A stretch of DNA of 64,000 nucleotides from Phytopseudomonas seleniipraecipitans (GTDB lineage Bacteria > Pseudomonadota > Gammaproteobacteria > Pseudomonadales > Pseudomonadaceae): assembly GCF_900102335.1 (NCBI RefSeq), contig NZ_FNBM01000001.1, positions 62,001-126,000 of the forward strand, in the 5' to 3' direction. Numbering within the stretch: the first letter of the stretch is position 1; every line of letters begins with the position of its first letter. A model generated the notes under the pieces. It made no database searches and had not been told where the DNA came from. It worked only from the letters and a program-made list of their open reading frames with translations. The translations under genes and the position numbers were made by a program. This document shows positions 56,907 to 64,000 of the stretch, one piece after another.

Positions 56907-57800
56907 TCAGAGTGGGAACGCGCTTTCCTCGAGGCCGCTAACACCGGGCTGCAGCGCGAACACGCCGCCTGCCAGCGGTTGATCGTCGAGATTGCCGCCC
57001 GGGCGAATCGACGTCACGTACAGGGTATCGAGGTTAGGGCCGCCGAAGGCGCACATGGTCGGCTTCTTCACCGGCACGGTCAGCGAACGGTCCAGCCGGC
57101 CATCTGGCGTGAAGCGGTGTATCTGGCCGGCGTCATTACCGCAGATCCAGTAGCAGCCATCCACGTCCACCGCGGCGCCATCGGGGCGGCCGGGGTAGTC
57201 GTTCATGTCAACGAACAGGCGACAGTTATGTGGGGTGCCGCTGTCGATGTCGTAATCGAAGGCCCAGATGGCCTGCACCGATGGGTGCGAGTCGGACAGG
57301 TACATGGTGCGGCCGTCCGGGCTGAAGCCCAGCCCGTTGGGGACGATAATGTCATCGAGCAGTACCGGGAGGGTGTTCTGCTGGGCGCCATCATAGCGAT
57401 ACAGCGCGCCGACATTGGCGCCTGCCGCCATGTCCATGAGCATGGTGCCGGTCCAGAAACGGCCCTGGCGATCGCAGCGGCCGTCGTTGAAGCGCATACC
57501 CTCGCGGGCATGGGCGACGTCGACCAGGCGCTTGCCGGTCAGCCGGCCGTCAGCAGTGGTGGTCAGCTGGAAAATTCCGCTTTCCATGCCGGCGATCCAG
57601 CTGCCGTCCGTCCCGCGGGCGATGCAGGCGAGCATTTCGTCCGCTTGCCAGCTTTGCGTGGTGGCATCGGCAAGGTTCCAGCGATACAGGCGCTTGTCGG
57701 GGATGTCGGCCCAGTAAAGGGCCTGTTCCTTTGCGCTCCACACCGGGCTTTCGCCCGTTGCGTTGCGGGCGTCGAGAATCAGTTCGGCTTGCATGGGCAT
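56907..57800 (-). CDS. SMP-30/gluconolactonase-type sugar-acid lactonase
   Basis: 297 residues of the six-bladed beta-propeller SMP-30 family. Metal ligands are E17 (GESPVW), the asparagine in IVPNGLGFSPDG and the aspartate in RPDGAAVDVDG or LYLSDSHPS blades. Family members hydrolyse aldono- and aldaro-lactones with a divalent metal; UxuL-type aldarolactonases in udh operons are known (from memory). Here the natural substrate would be the lactone formed by Udh. Follows udh by 36 bases. Confidence 0.9.
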   Translation of the reverse strand: MPMQAELILDARNATGESPVWSAKEQALYWADIPDKRLYRWNLADATTQSWQADEMLACIARGTDGSWIAGMESGIFQLTTTADGRLTGKRLVDVAHAREGMRFNDGRCDRQGRFWTGTMLMDMAAGANVGALYRYDGAQQNTLPVLLDDIIVPNGLGFSPDGRTMYLSDSHPSVQAIWAFDYDIDSGTPHNCRLFVDMNDYPGRPDGAAVDVDGCYWICGNDAGQIHRFTPDGRLDRSLTVPVKKPTMCAFGGPNLDTLYVTSIRPGGNLDDQPLAGGVFALQPGVSGLEESAFPL

Positions 57801-57836
57801 GTCCGATCTCTTGTTATTGTTATCGAGCGTTGGTTA

Positions 57837-58664
57837 TCAGTTGTCGCCGAACGGGCCAGCTGCCGTGAACGCACCGCCGTGATAGAGCGCGTTAGGGTCG
57901 TCGGCAGCCACTGGCGGCTGGGCTTCGACCTTGTCGCGGAATACCTCGGAGCTGTCTTTGGGCTCATAGCCCAGGTGAGCGGCTTTGCTGTTGTCCCACC
58001 ACACGGTTTTGTTGGCCGATGCGCCGTACACCACGGTGTGGCCAACGTTCGGGGTGGTCAGGCCGCGCTCGATCAGCTGCATCAGGTCATCGTAGCTGAG
58101 CCAGGTGCTCATCATGCGACGGTTCAGCGGCTCGGTGAACGAGGAGCCAATGCGGATGCTTACGGTTTCGATGCCATAGCGGTCGAAGTAAAAGCTGGCC
58201 ATGTCTTCGCCGTAGGACTTGGACAGGCCGTAGTAGCCATCCGGGCGGCGTGGGGCATTGGCGTCGATGGTGTCGGTCTGCTTGTGGAAACCGATAACGT
58301 GGTTGGAGCTGGCGAAAATGACGCGTTTCACGCCATGGCGACGCGCAGCTTCATAGATGTGGAATACGCCGCTGATATTCGGGCCGAGAATCTCTTCGAA
58401 CGGACGCTCTACGGAAACGCCACCGAAATGCAGGATGGCGTCAACGCCTTCCACGAGCTGATGAACGGCCTGTTTGTCGGCCAGATCGCAGATTTGCACT
58501 TCGATGTGCTCACCTTCGGCAGGTGCCATTTCGGCGATGTCCGACAGGCGCAGAATCTTGGTTAGGGGTTGCAGGCGTTCGCGCAGCACCTTGCCCAGTC
58601 CACCTGCAGCGCCGGTGAGCAGCAGGCGATTGAAGGGAGGTTGGGTGTTGGAGGTTGTAGTCAT
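57837..58664 (-). CDS. udh: Uronate dehydrogenase
   Basis: Oxidises D-glucuronate or D-galacturonate with NAD+ to the aldarolactone. 275 residues, closely like my recollection of P. syringae Udh. The NAD loop TGAAGGLG is at 17-24 and the catalytic Y145-x3-K149 is in YYGLSK. First gene of the operon udh-lactonase-dctP-dctQ-dctM. Two TGTC-N4-GACA sites precede it (58711-58726 and 58893-58908), the first about 50 bases before the ATG. Confidence 0.95.
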   Translation of the reverse strand: MTTTSNTQPPFNRLLLTGAAGGLGKVLRERLQPLTKILRLSDIAEMAPAEGEHIEVQICDLADKQAVHQLVEGVDAILHFGGVSVERPFEEILGPNISGVFHIYEAARRHGVKRVIFASSNHVIGFHKQTDTIDANAPRRPDGYYGLSKSYGEDMASFYFDRYGIETVSIRIGSSFTEPLNRRMMSTWLSYDDLMQLIERGLTTPNVGHTVVYGASANKTVWWDNSKAAHLGYEPKDSSEVFRDKVEAQPPVAADDPNALYHGGAFTAAGPFGDN

Positions 58665-58710
58665 GGGCGGGGCCTGTTCTCTGCTTGTTTTTATTTAGAG
58701 ACTGTCATCT

Positions 58711-58726
58711 GTTGTCGTATGACATC
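58711..58726. promoter_or_regulatory. Candidate operator A, udh promoter
   Basis: GTTGTCGTATGACATC has half-sites TGTC and GACA around GTAT. It lies 47 bases before the udh ATG and shares 11 or more bases with site B. Confidence 0.65.
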
Positions 58727-58892
58727 GCTCGATTATCGACATCCTCGGATTCATTTGTCAACGCGCTCACAAAACACCGAGGACACTGTCGAAGATTGTT
58801 CAACAAGCCTATAAAGGGCAGATTAGACGGCTCGAGTGCTCAGGCTAGCAACAAACGAAGGCCGGCAGCGGAGCACCCTGCTTAAGTCTAAG

Positions 58893-58908
58893 GTTGTCTG
58901 ATGACATC
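58893..58908. promoter_or_regulatory. Candidate operator B, upstream of udh
   Basis: GTTGTCTGATGACATC: half-sites TGTC and GACA around TGAT. The perfect half-site pair, 182 bases from site A, could allow a DNA loop with it. It lies 32 bases after the 2-hydroxyacid dehydrogenase stop. Confidence 0.6.
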
Positions 58909-58939
58909 GCTTGGCCAGTACTGTCAGGTTGCTAATGCC

Positions 58940-59932
58940 CTACGGTGTTTGTCTCGCGAGGCGCCACGCATTCTCCGGGTTCACTGCACCCTCGGGAACA
59001 CGTCCGGCGAGTATCGAACGTGCCTGCTCAACGGTGCGGTCTACCTGATAGCTAATCGCTTGCGGCACCATGCCGCCAATATGCGGGGTGGCGAGCACGC
59101 CGGGCTGGCGGGCCAGATCAAGGGTTGGCTGGTCATCATGGCCACGGCCGACATCGATTGCCGCTCCGGCCAAGTGACCGCTGGTCAGGGCTGCGGCTAG
59201 CGCGCGTTCATCCACCAGAGCGCCGCGTGATGCGTTGATGAAAAAGGCGCCGGGTTTCATTTGTGCAAGAAAGCGGGCGTCGACCATGTTTTCGGTCTCG
59301 GCGCTGTGGCGGGCCAGGCAGATAACGTGATCCGCCTTCCTCAGCAAGGTGGCAAGGTCCACTGCGGTCACGCCGTCTGCTGGCTGCGTCAGGTACGGAT
59401 CATGGACGAGCACCTGGATGCCCAGCGCCCTCAGCACAGGCGCAAGCGTGGTGGCGATGGCGCCGAAACCGATGATGCCCGCCGTGCTGCCTGCCAATTG
59501 GCGGCCCATGCGCGGGGTGGCCTGCTGGCCATCTTGGTAGGTGCGGAAATACTGCGGCAGGCCGCGCGTGAGGTTGATCATCTGCGCCACAATCAGTTCG
59601 CTGACGGCGTGGACGAAGCCCGGCCCGGCCTGTGTGACCAGTACGCCGTGGCGCGACGCAGCCTCGATATCGATGCTGCGGGTATCCATGGCGCAGCGTA
59701 TGAACGCGAGCAGGGCAGGCCTTTCTCTGAACAGCCGTTCGGTGCCCGCGGTGGGTTTGTCCGAAATGATCAGCTCGCACCCTGCGGACAGTTCGATCAG
59801 TTGGTCTTCACTGAGATCATCGTCCTGTTGGCGCAGGATCACTTCGCCAAGTTCGGCCAATTGCGCCAAAGCGTTTTCGCCGTACCAGGTATGCAGTTCA
59901 GACGGCGGGTAGGTGATCAGGATGCGTGCCAT
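58940..59932 (-). CDS. D-isomer-specific 2-hydroxyacid dehydrogenase
   Basis: 330 residues. Rossmann NAD loop GIIGFGAIATTLA, with catalytic R in INASRGALVD, the acidic residue in AIDVGRGHDD (the usual E in the family) and H in TPHIGG. Members reduce 2-keto acids such as glyoxylate, hydroxypyruvate or 2-keto sugar acids. Here it may act on a 2-keto intermediate of uronate breakdown or a side product, but no role is shown. A candidate operator lies upstream. Confidence 0.9.
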   Translation of the reverse strand: MARILITYPPSELHTWYGENALAQLAELGEVILRQQDDDLSEDQLIELSAGCELIISDKPTAGTERLFRERPALLAFIRCAMDTRSIDIEAASRHGVLVTQAGPGFVHAVSELIVAQMINLTRGLPQYFRTYQDGQQATPRMGRQLAGSTAGIIGFGAIATTLAPVLRALGIQVLVHDPYLTQPADGVTAVDLATLLRKADHVICLARHSAETENMVDARFLAQMKPGAFFINASRGALVDERALAAALTSGHLAGAAIDVGRGHDDQPTLDLARQPGVLATPHIGGMVPQAISYQVDRTVEQARSILAGRVPEGAVNPENAWRLARQTP

Positions 59933-59995
59933 GGGTAGCCTCCAGAGTCATTTGCATAGCCATAAGCCGTTGAAAAATAGCCTGCCGTTATCGGT

Positions 59996-60007
59996 TGTCA
60001 TATAACG
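59996..60007. promoter_or_regulatory. Candidate operator D, 2-hydroxyacid dehydrogenase
   Basis: TGTCATATAACG: the left half TGTC is as in site A, the right half is changed. It is overlapped by CGTTAT (59986-59991) and ATAACG (60002-60007), an inverted repeat of its own. Confidence 0.4.
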
Positions 60008-60113
60008 GGGGAGATGATCGAATTCGACGTCCCTAGCGTCTTGACGCCAGGCTGAAGATCCCTGATATAGAGCGTCCGCCTCATTGTGGCAAGAAAAGTA
60101 TGGCTTTCAATAA

Positions 60114-60125
60114 TGTCGTACGATA
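60114..60125. promoter_or_regulatory. Candidate operator E, kdgD
   Basis: TGTCGTACGATA: TGTC left half, degenerate right half, and a perfect TCGTACGA core. 60 bases before the kdgD ATG. Confidence 0.4.
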
Positions 60126-60184
60126 ACGTATCTCTCACAGCCTAGGCTGCTCCTTTTTCCATACGCGTTACAGGTGTTCGAAGA

Positions 60185-61096
60185 ATGACCCCACAAGAAT
60201 TAAAAACTGTCCTCTCCTCCGGTCTGCTGTCTTTCCCGCTGACCGATTTCGATGCCCAAGGCGAATTCAATCCAGAAGGCTACGTTCGTCGCCTCGAGTG
60301 GCTGGCCCCGTACGGCGCCACCGCCCTGTTCGCCGCTGGCGGTACCGGTGAGTTCTTCTCCCTGGCAGCTGACGAGTATTCGTCGGTGATCAAGACTGCC
60401 GTCGACACCTGCGCCGGTAGCGTGCCAATCCTCGCTGGCGTCGGTGGTTCCACGCGCCAGGCGATCCAGTACGCACAGGAAGCCGAGCGCCTGGGCGCCA
60501 AGGGTCTGCTGCTGCTGCCGCACTACCTGACCGAAGCCTCGCAGGAAGGCGTTGCCGCTCACGTCGAGCAAGTCTGTAAGTCGGTGAAGATCGGTGTGGT
60601 TGTGTACAACCGCAACGTCTGCCGCCTGACCGCTCCGCTGCTGGAGCAGCTGGCTGAGCGCTGCCCGAACCTGATCGGTTACAAGGATGGCCTGGGCGAC
60701 ATCGAGCTGATGGTGTCGATCCGTCGTCGTCTGGGCGACCGCTTCACTTACCTGGGCGGTCTGCCGACTGCTGAAGTGTACGCAGCTGCCTACAAGGCCC
60801 TGGGTGTGCCGGTTTACTCCTCGGCGGTGTTCAACTTCATCCCGAAAACCGCGATGGACTTCTACCACGCGATCGCCCGTGAAGATCACGCCACTGTTGG
60901 CAAGATCATTGACGACTTCTTCCTGCCGTATCTGGATATCCGCAATAAGAAATCCGGCTACGCAGTGAGCATCGTCAAAGCTGGCGCCAAGATTGCCGGT
61001 TACGACGCAGGCCCGGTCCGCGCCCCGCTGACCGACCTGCTGCCGGCCGAATACGAGCAGCTGGCTGCGCTGATCAAGGCGCAGGGCGCTCAGTAA
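60185..61096 (+). CDS. kdgD: 5-dehydro-4-deoxyglucarate dehydratase
   Basis: Converts 5-dehydro-4-deoxy-D-glucarate to 2,5-dioxopentanoate (2-oxoglutarate semialdehyde) with loss of water and CO2. 303 residues, dihydrodipicolinate synthase fold. Schiff-base lysine K167 in IGYKDG and tyrosine Y141 in VVYNRN, with GGTGEF in the N-terminal half. Codon use is strongly biased, as in a highly expressed gene. First gene of the second half of the cluster; it is divergent from the 2-hydroxyacid dehydrogenase. Confidence 0.96.
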   Translation: MTPQELKTVLSSGLLSFPLTDFDAQGEFNPEGYVRRLEWLAPYGATALFAAGGTGEFFSLAADEYSSVIKTAVDTCAGSVPILAGVGGSTRQAIQYAQEAERLGAKGLLLLPHYLTEASQEGVAAHVEQVCKSVKIGVVVYNRNVCRLTAPLLEQLAERCPNLIGYKDGLGDIELMVSIRRRLGDRFTYLGGLPTAEVYAAAYKALGVPVYSSAVFNFIPKTAMDFYHAIAREDHATVGKIIDDFFLPYLDIRNKKSGYAVSIVKAGAKIAGYDAGPVRAPLTDLLPAEYEQLAALIKAQGAQ

Positions 61097-61116
61097 TCTC
61101 CGCGTGATGCTGTAAC

Positions 61117-61149
61117 CCGAGGTGCCGCCCACACGCGGCGGCACCTCGG
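61117..61149 (+). repeat. Strong hairpin after kdgD
   Basis: CCGAGGTGCCGCC and GGCGGCACCTCGG form a perfect 13-bp stem around a 7-base loop, 20 bases after the stop. No U-run, so it may protect the kdgD mRNA end or pause transcription rather than terminate it. Confidence 0.6.
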
Positions 61150-61197
61150 CGCTTCACCCGCTAAATCCCTGTCAAAAAGAAAAACCGGGGACACACC

Positions 61198-61302
61198 ATG
61201 CTTCCTTTCTTTTGCCATGCCGCTCGCCGGGCAGGCTTCGTCGCACCTGCCATTTCTTTTTTCGGCGTTAACGCCCTCCAGCAGGGAGCGTGCCGCACAT
61301 GA
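61198..61302 (+). CDS. 34-codon ORF coupled to the enolase-superfamily gene
   Basis: ATG 61198 opens a 34-residue frame (MLPFFCHAARRAG... to ...QQGACRT) that ends in ATGA with the start of the next gene at 61299. CCGGGG precedes it. It has no recognised homologue. It may be a leader peptide controlling the enzyme or merely a chance frame. Real translation needs proof. Confidence 0.4.
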   Translation: MLPFFCHAARRAGFVAPAISFFGVNALQQGACRT

Positions 61303-62429
61303 CCATCCAGCGTATCGAGATCATCCGCGTCGCCATTCCGTTCTCGGCCGGTGGGCGCGTGAACGAGTCCGTCGAGGACGACGATGCCTTCAATGCGGCA
61401 TCGCCGAATATCAGCCGCATGGAAAGCCTGCTGGTTCGCCTGCAAACCGATGATGGTCGGGTCGGTTGGGGCGAGGCCTTTGGCCACGGGCTCAATCCGG
61501 TCACCTTCAGCGCATTGCGCGATCTGGTCGGGCCATTCTTTCTCGGCACATTGCTGGCGGACCGTGAGGCCACCATGGAAAAGGCCATGCGCGCGTTCCA
61601 CGGTTTCGGTCGTACCGGCGCAGTGCTGTACGCGTTGTCAGCCATCGATATCGCCCTTTGGGATCTGGCCGCTCAGCAAGCGGGCTTGCCGCTGTGCCGC
61701 TTCCTGGGTGGCGAGTCGCGGCAGCTGGAGTTGTACGCCAGCCTGGTCAGTTACGGTAACGACCCTGAGGAAGTGGCGCGCCAGGTTCGCCGCGTCTACG
61801 ACCTCGGCTATCGCCGCCTGAAGCTGCACGAAACCGCACCCGCCGCGATTGCCGCCGCACGCGAGGCATTGCCAGCGGATGCCCAGTTGATGGTAGACAC
61901 CAACTGCCCGTGGCGCGCTGACGAAGCGGTGCAGGTCGCCGAATCGCTGCGCGGCCTGAACCTCACCTGGCTCGAAGAGCCGGTATGGCCGCCGGATGAC
62001 TTCGCTGGCCTGGCCCGCGTGCGGCAGACCGGCGTGCCGATTTCCGCAGGCGAAAATGCCTCCGGTATCGAAGGCCTGCGCCAACTGCTGGCCGCTGGCG
62101 CGGTGGATGTGGTGCAGCCCAGCGTCGCCAAGATCGGCGGGGTCAGCGGCATGCTGCAGGCCTTCGCCATGGCGCGCGATGCTGGCGTGCACCTGGTGCC
62201 GCACTGCTTCTATTACGGGCCGGGGCTGATGGCCGCTGCGCACCTGACCGCGACGCTGGGTGCCGATGTCGCGCTGGAAGTGCCACTCATCGAGTTCGAG
62301 CGCAACCTGCATGCCTGGCTCGACTTCCAGCCGCACATGCACCTGCCTGACCGACCCGGTCTGGGCTTCGAGCCCGATGCTCAGGTGCTGCGCGAAGCGA
62401 CTATCGATAGCTACACGCTGACGCTGTAA
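61299..62429 (+). CDS. Enolase-superfamily (mandelate racemase/muconate lactonizing) sugar-acid enzyme
   Basis: 376 residues from ATG 61299 (GTG 61290 is an alternative). Metal ligands are seen in MVDTNCPW (D), WLEEPVW (E) and SAGENASG (E). The general base position usually KxK reads K-L-H in YRRLKLHE, and PHCFYYGPG holds a histidine near the end of the barrel. Probable dehydratase or lactone cycloisomerase that makes the KdgD substrate, but it does not look like E. coli GarD or GudD, nor exactly like Agrobacterium Gci. Its exact substrate is open. Confidence 0.85.
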   Translation: MTIQRIEIIRVAIPFSAGGRVNESVEDDDAFNAASPNISRMESLLVRLQTDDGRVGWGEAFGHGLNPVTFSALRDLVGPFFLGTLLADREATMEKAMRAFHGFGRTGAVLYALSAIDIALWDLAAQQAGLPLCRFLGGESRQLELYASLVSYGNDPEEVARQVRRVYDLGYRRLKLHETAPAAIAAAREALPADAQLMVDTNCPWRADEAVQVAESLRGLNLTWLEEPVWPPDDFAGLARVRQTGVPISAGENASGIEGLRQLLAAGAVDVVQPSVAKIGGVSGMLQAFAMARDAGVHLVPHCFYYGPGLMAAAHLTATLGADVALEVPLIEFERNLHAWLDFQPHMHLPDRPGLGFEPDAQVLREATIDSYTLTL

Positions 62430-62464
62430 CAACACTAACCGACAACAATAAAAGGGCTTTACCT

Positions 62465-63460
62465 ATGACTTCCATGAAGTGGATCCCAGCGCTCGGCCTG
62501 GCTGCGCTGTTCGCCGTGGGCAGCACTGCCGCTCACGCTGCCAAAACCATCAAGGTCGGCAACTTTTTCCCGGACAGCCATCCGGTCAATATCGCCCTCA
62601 ACGAAACCTTCAAGAAGGAAGTGGAGGCGCGCTCCAACGGCGAACTGAAGGTACGCATCTTCTCCAACGCCGTGCTCGGCGGCGACGAGAAGCTGTACAA
62701 CTCGGTGCGCGGTGGCACGCTGGAAATGGCCATTATCGGCAACATCATGGAGAACGAGGTCGAGCATGTCGGCATCATCCAGCTGCCGTTCCTGTTCAAC
62801 AACTACGCCCACGCACAGGCCGTATTCGCCAGCCCGATCGGCGAAACCCTGGTCTCGGACATGACCGAGAAAACCGGCCTGCATTTCCTCGCATACGGCG
62901 TGCAGGGTTTCCGTGTCATCGCCAGCAATCGCAGCATCCAGAGCATGGATGACTTCAAGGGCCTGCGCCTGCGCTTTCCCGGCATCGAGAACATGATCGC
63001 CATCGGCAAGGGGCTGGGTGCCAACATCACTCCGCTGCCGATCTCCGAGGTGTTCAGCGCGCTGGAACAGCGAGTAGTCGATGGCGTGGAAAACCCCTAC
63101 CCGAACATCGTGGCGTCCAAATGGTACGAAGTGACCAGCCATATTCTGGAAAGCAACCACGTGTTCACTCCGAACCTGTACATGATGAATGACAAGTTCT
63201 GGAATGGTCTGAGCGAGAGCGAGAAAACCATCGTCAGCGAAGCTGCCAAAGCCGCCGCAGAGCAGGAGTGGAAACTGCTGATCGCGTCCGAAGAGAAGGA
63301 CAAGCAGGTGCTGAGCGACGCCAAGGTCGAGATCATCGTGCCGGACGCAGCCTTCAAACAGCAGATGATCGACGCTGTGCAAGGCTCGTACGACAACTTC
63401 TACTCGGGCCACCCGCGCGCCCGCGAGATCGTTGAAGAAATCCGCGCAATCAAACCCTGA
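62465..63460 (+). CDS. TRAP substrate-binding protein, DctP type (system 2)
   Basis: 331 residues with a signal peptide cut near AHA-AK. The conserved carboxylate-binding arginine R170 lies in GLRLRFPGIE, and DGVENPYPNIVASKWYEV follows. It is only distantly like the first DctP (for example LRLRFPG versus MKIRVIG), so it should bind a different acid; sitting directly after the enolase-superfamily gene, it may carry the aldarate. A moderate ribosome site precedes it. Confidence 0.94.
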   Translation: MTSMKWIPALGLAALFAVGSTAAHAAKTIKVGNFFPDSHPVNIALNETFKKEVEARSNGELKVRIFSNAVLGGDEKLYNSVRGGTLEMAIIGNIMENEVEHVGIIQLPFLFNNYAHAQAVFASPIGETLVSDMTEKTGLHFLAYGVQGFRVIASNRSIQSMDDFKGLRLRFPGIENMIAIGKGLGANITPLPISEVFSALEQRVVDGVENPYPNIVASKWYEVTSHILESNHVFTPNLYMMNDKFWNGLSESEKTIVSEAAKAAAEQEWKLLIASEEKDKQVLSDAKVEIIVPDAAFKQQMIDAVQGSYDNFYSGHPRAREIVEEIRAIKP

Positions 63461-63516
63461 ACCAATGACGAGCGCCCACGACGGGCGCTTGTTCATTTCC
63501 TGTGAAGGTACGTTCG

Positions 63517-64000
63517 ATGACTGAGCAAAAGATCACCCCGTTGCAGCGGCTTCTCGCCGTGTGCATGGCGGCCTGCCTGAGCGTCATGGCGTTGCTGGTA
63601 TTCGGCAATGTGGTGCTGCGCTACGTGTTCAATTCCGGGATCACCTGGTCCGAGGAAATGTCCCGCTACCTGTTCGTGTTCATGATCTTTTTCGGTGCGG
63701 CGCTGGCGCTGATCCAGCACAAGCACCTGGCCGTGGACATGCTGGTGGAACGCCTGCCGCAACCGCTGCGCAAGGCGTGCATCCTGATCAGCAGCGCGTT
63801 GATGCTCTACGCCCTGTGGTTGATGGTCGATGGCGCCTGGACGCTGGGCTGGATCAACCGCAACAGCTACGGCCCGGCAACCGGGTTCCCGATCTGGGCC
63901 TTGTACGCCGGCTGCCTGGTAATGGGCATTCTCATGGCGGGCAGCATCCTCATGAGCCTGGTGCGCCAACTGGCCACCGAGCGTAACGACAGCGCCGACT
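63517..64000 (+). CDS. TRAP transporter small permease, DctQ type (system 2), 3' end missing
   Basis: ATG 63517 after GAAGG. The visible 161 residues hold four membrane spans (LLAVCMAACLSVMALLVFGNVVLRYVFNSGITWSEEMSRYLFVFMIFFGAALALIQH), with the DctQ motif RYVFNSG. No stop before the window edge; a dctM gene should follow. It begins 56 bases after system 2 dctP. Confidence 0.93.
   Translation, partial: MTEQKITPLQRLLAVCMAACLSVMALLVFGNVVLRYVFNSGITWSEEMSRYLFVFMIFFGAALALIQHKHLAVDMLVERLPQPLRKACILISSALMLYALWLMVDGAWTLGWINRNSYGPATGFPIWALYAGCLVMGILMAGSILMSLVRQLATERNDSAD

Noticed and set aside
56979..58565. 528-codon open frame opposite the lactonase and udh
   Set aside because: Antisense to two well-conserved enzymes, no domain seen.
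62459..63496. 345-codon open frame opposite dctP of system 2
   Set aside because: Antisense shadow with no recognisable motif.

Overview
The window looks like part of the chromosome of a Pseudomonas species, or a very close relative. The evidence is mvaT (an H-NS-type protein typical of Pseudomonas), the CbrX-CbrA-CbrB system followed by the crcZ RNA and pcnB, a PagL lipid A deacylase beside murI, a PA4642-family gene, and high-GC codon use throughout. I see no prophage, insertion sequence, CRISPR array, rRNA or tRNA. From memory, the gene order matches three separate segments of the P. aeruginosa map (prfA to PA4642; acs to cbrA; the MoxR operon to purU), joined here.

Layout. 1-4135: prfA (5' truncated), prmC, moeB and murI, then pagL. 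4209-10786: mostly minus strand, with a YkgJ protein, a DUF2878 membrane protein, a degenerate SDR, and a photolyase/MerR/DUF523 operon next to a Trp-rich protein/renalase operon. Both operons carry TGTACA-N12-TGTACA-type boxes, which suggests a LitR/PplR-type light-response regulon. 11060-18001: TIGR01777 epimerase, hemH, uraA-upp, hpt, SulP and PA4642-family genes (pyrimidine/purine salvage and heme). 18053-23615: two DUF2845 proteins, a DUF748 giant, an rRNA methyltransferase and a DUF2236 oxygenase-like protein. 23869-31497: acs, pgi, panC, panB, folK, pcnB; panD is missing from this block. 31622-36797: crcZ, cbrB, cbrA and the small cbrX, the carbon catabolite control node, with a clear sigma54 promoter in front of crcZ.

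37547-44427 is a tightly overlapping six-gene operon (RDD, SpoIIM-like, DUF4129, DUF4350, MoxR ATPase, DUF58) that looks like one membrane machine of unknown function. It is followed by sbcB, mvaT, purU and a HerA-like ATPase.

51032-64000 is a catabolic cluster for hexuronates/aldarates. It has an aldose 1-epimerase, a FadR-type repressor, a first TRAP transporter with an SMP-30 lactonase and uronate dehydrogenase, a 2-hydroxyacid dehydrogenase, KdgD, an enolase-superfamily enzyme, and a second TRAP transporter cut by the window edge. The likely route is uronate to aldarolactone (Udh), to aldarate (SMP-30 lactonase), to 5-dehydro-4-deoxyglucarate (enolase-superfamily enzyme), to 2-oxoglutarate semialdehyde (KdgD). 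The semialdehyde dehydrogenase is not in the window. Copies of a TGTC-N4-GACA-like site lie in front of the regulator and the catabolic operons.

The best candidates for something new are the MoxR/SpoIIM/DUF4129 operon, the degenerate SDR beside the light regulon, the enolase-superfamily enzyme with a KxH active site and a 34-codon ORF coupled to it, and a multi-stem hairpin at 52826-52903.
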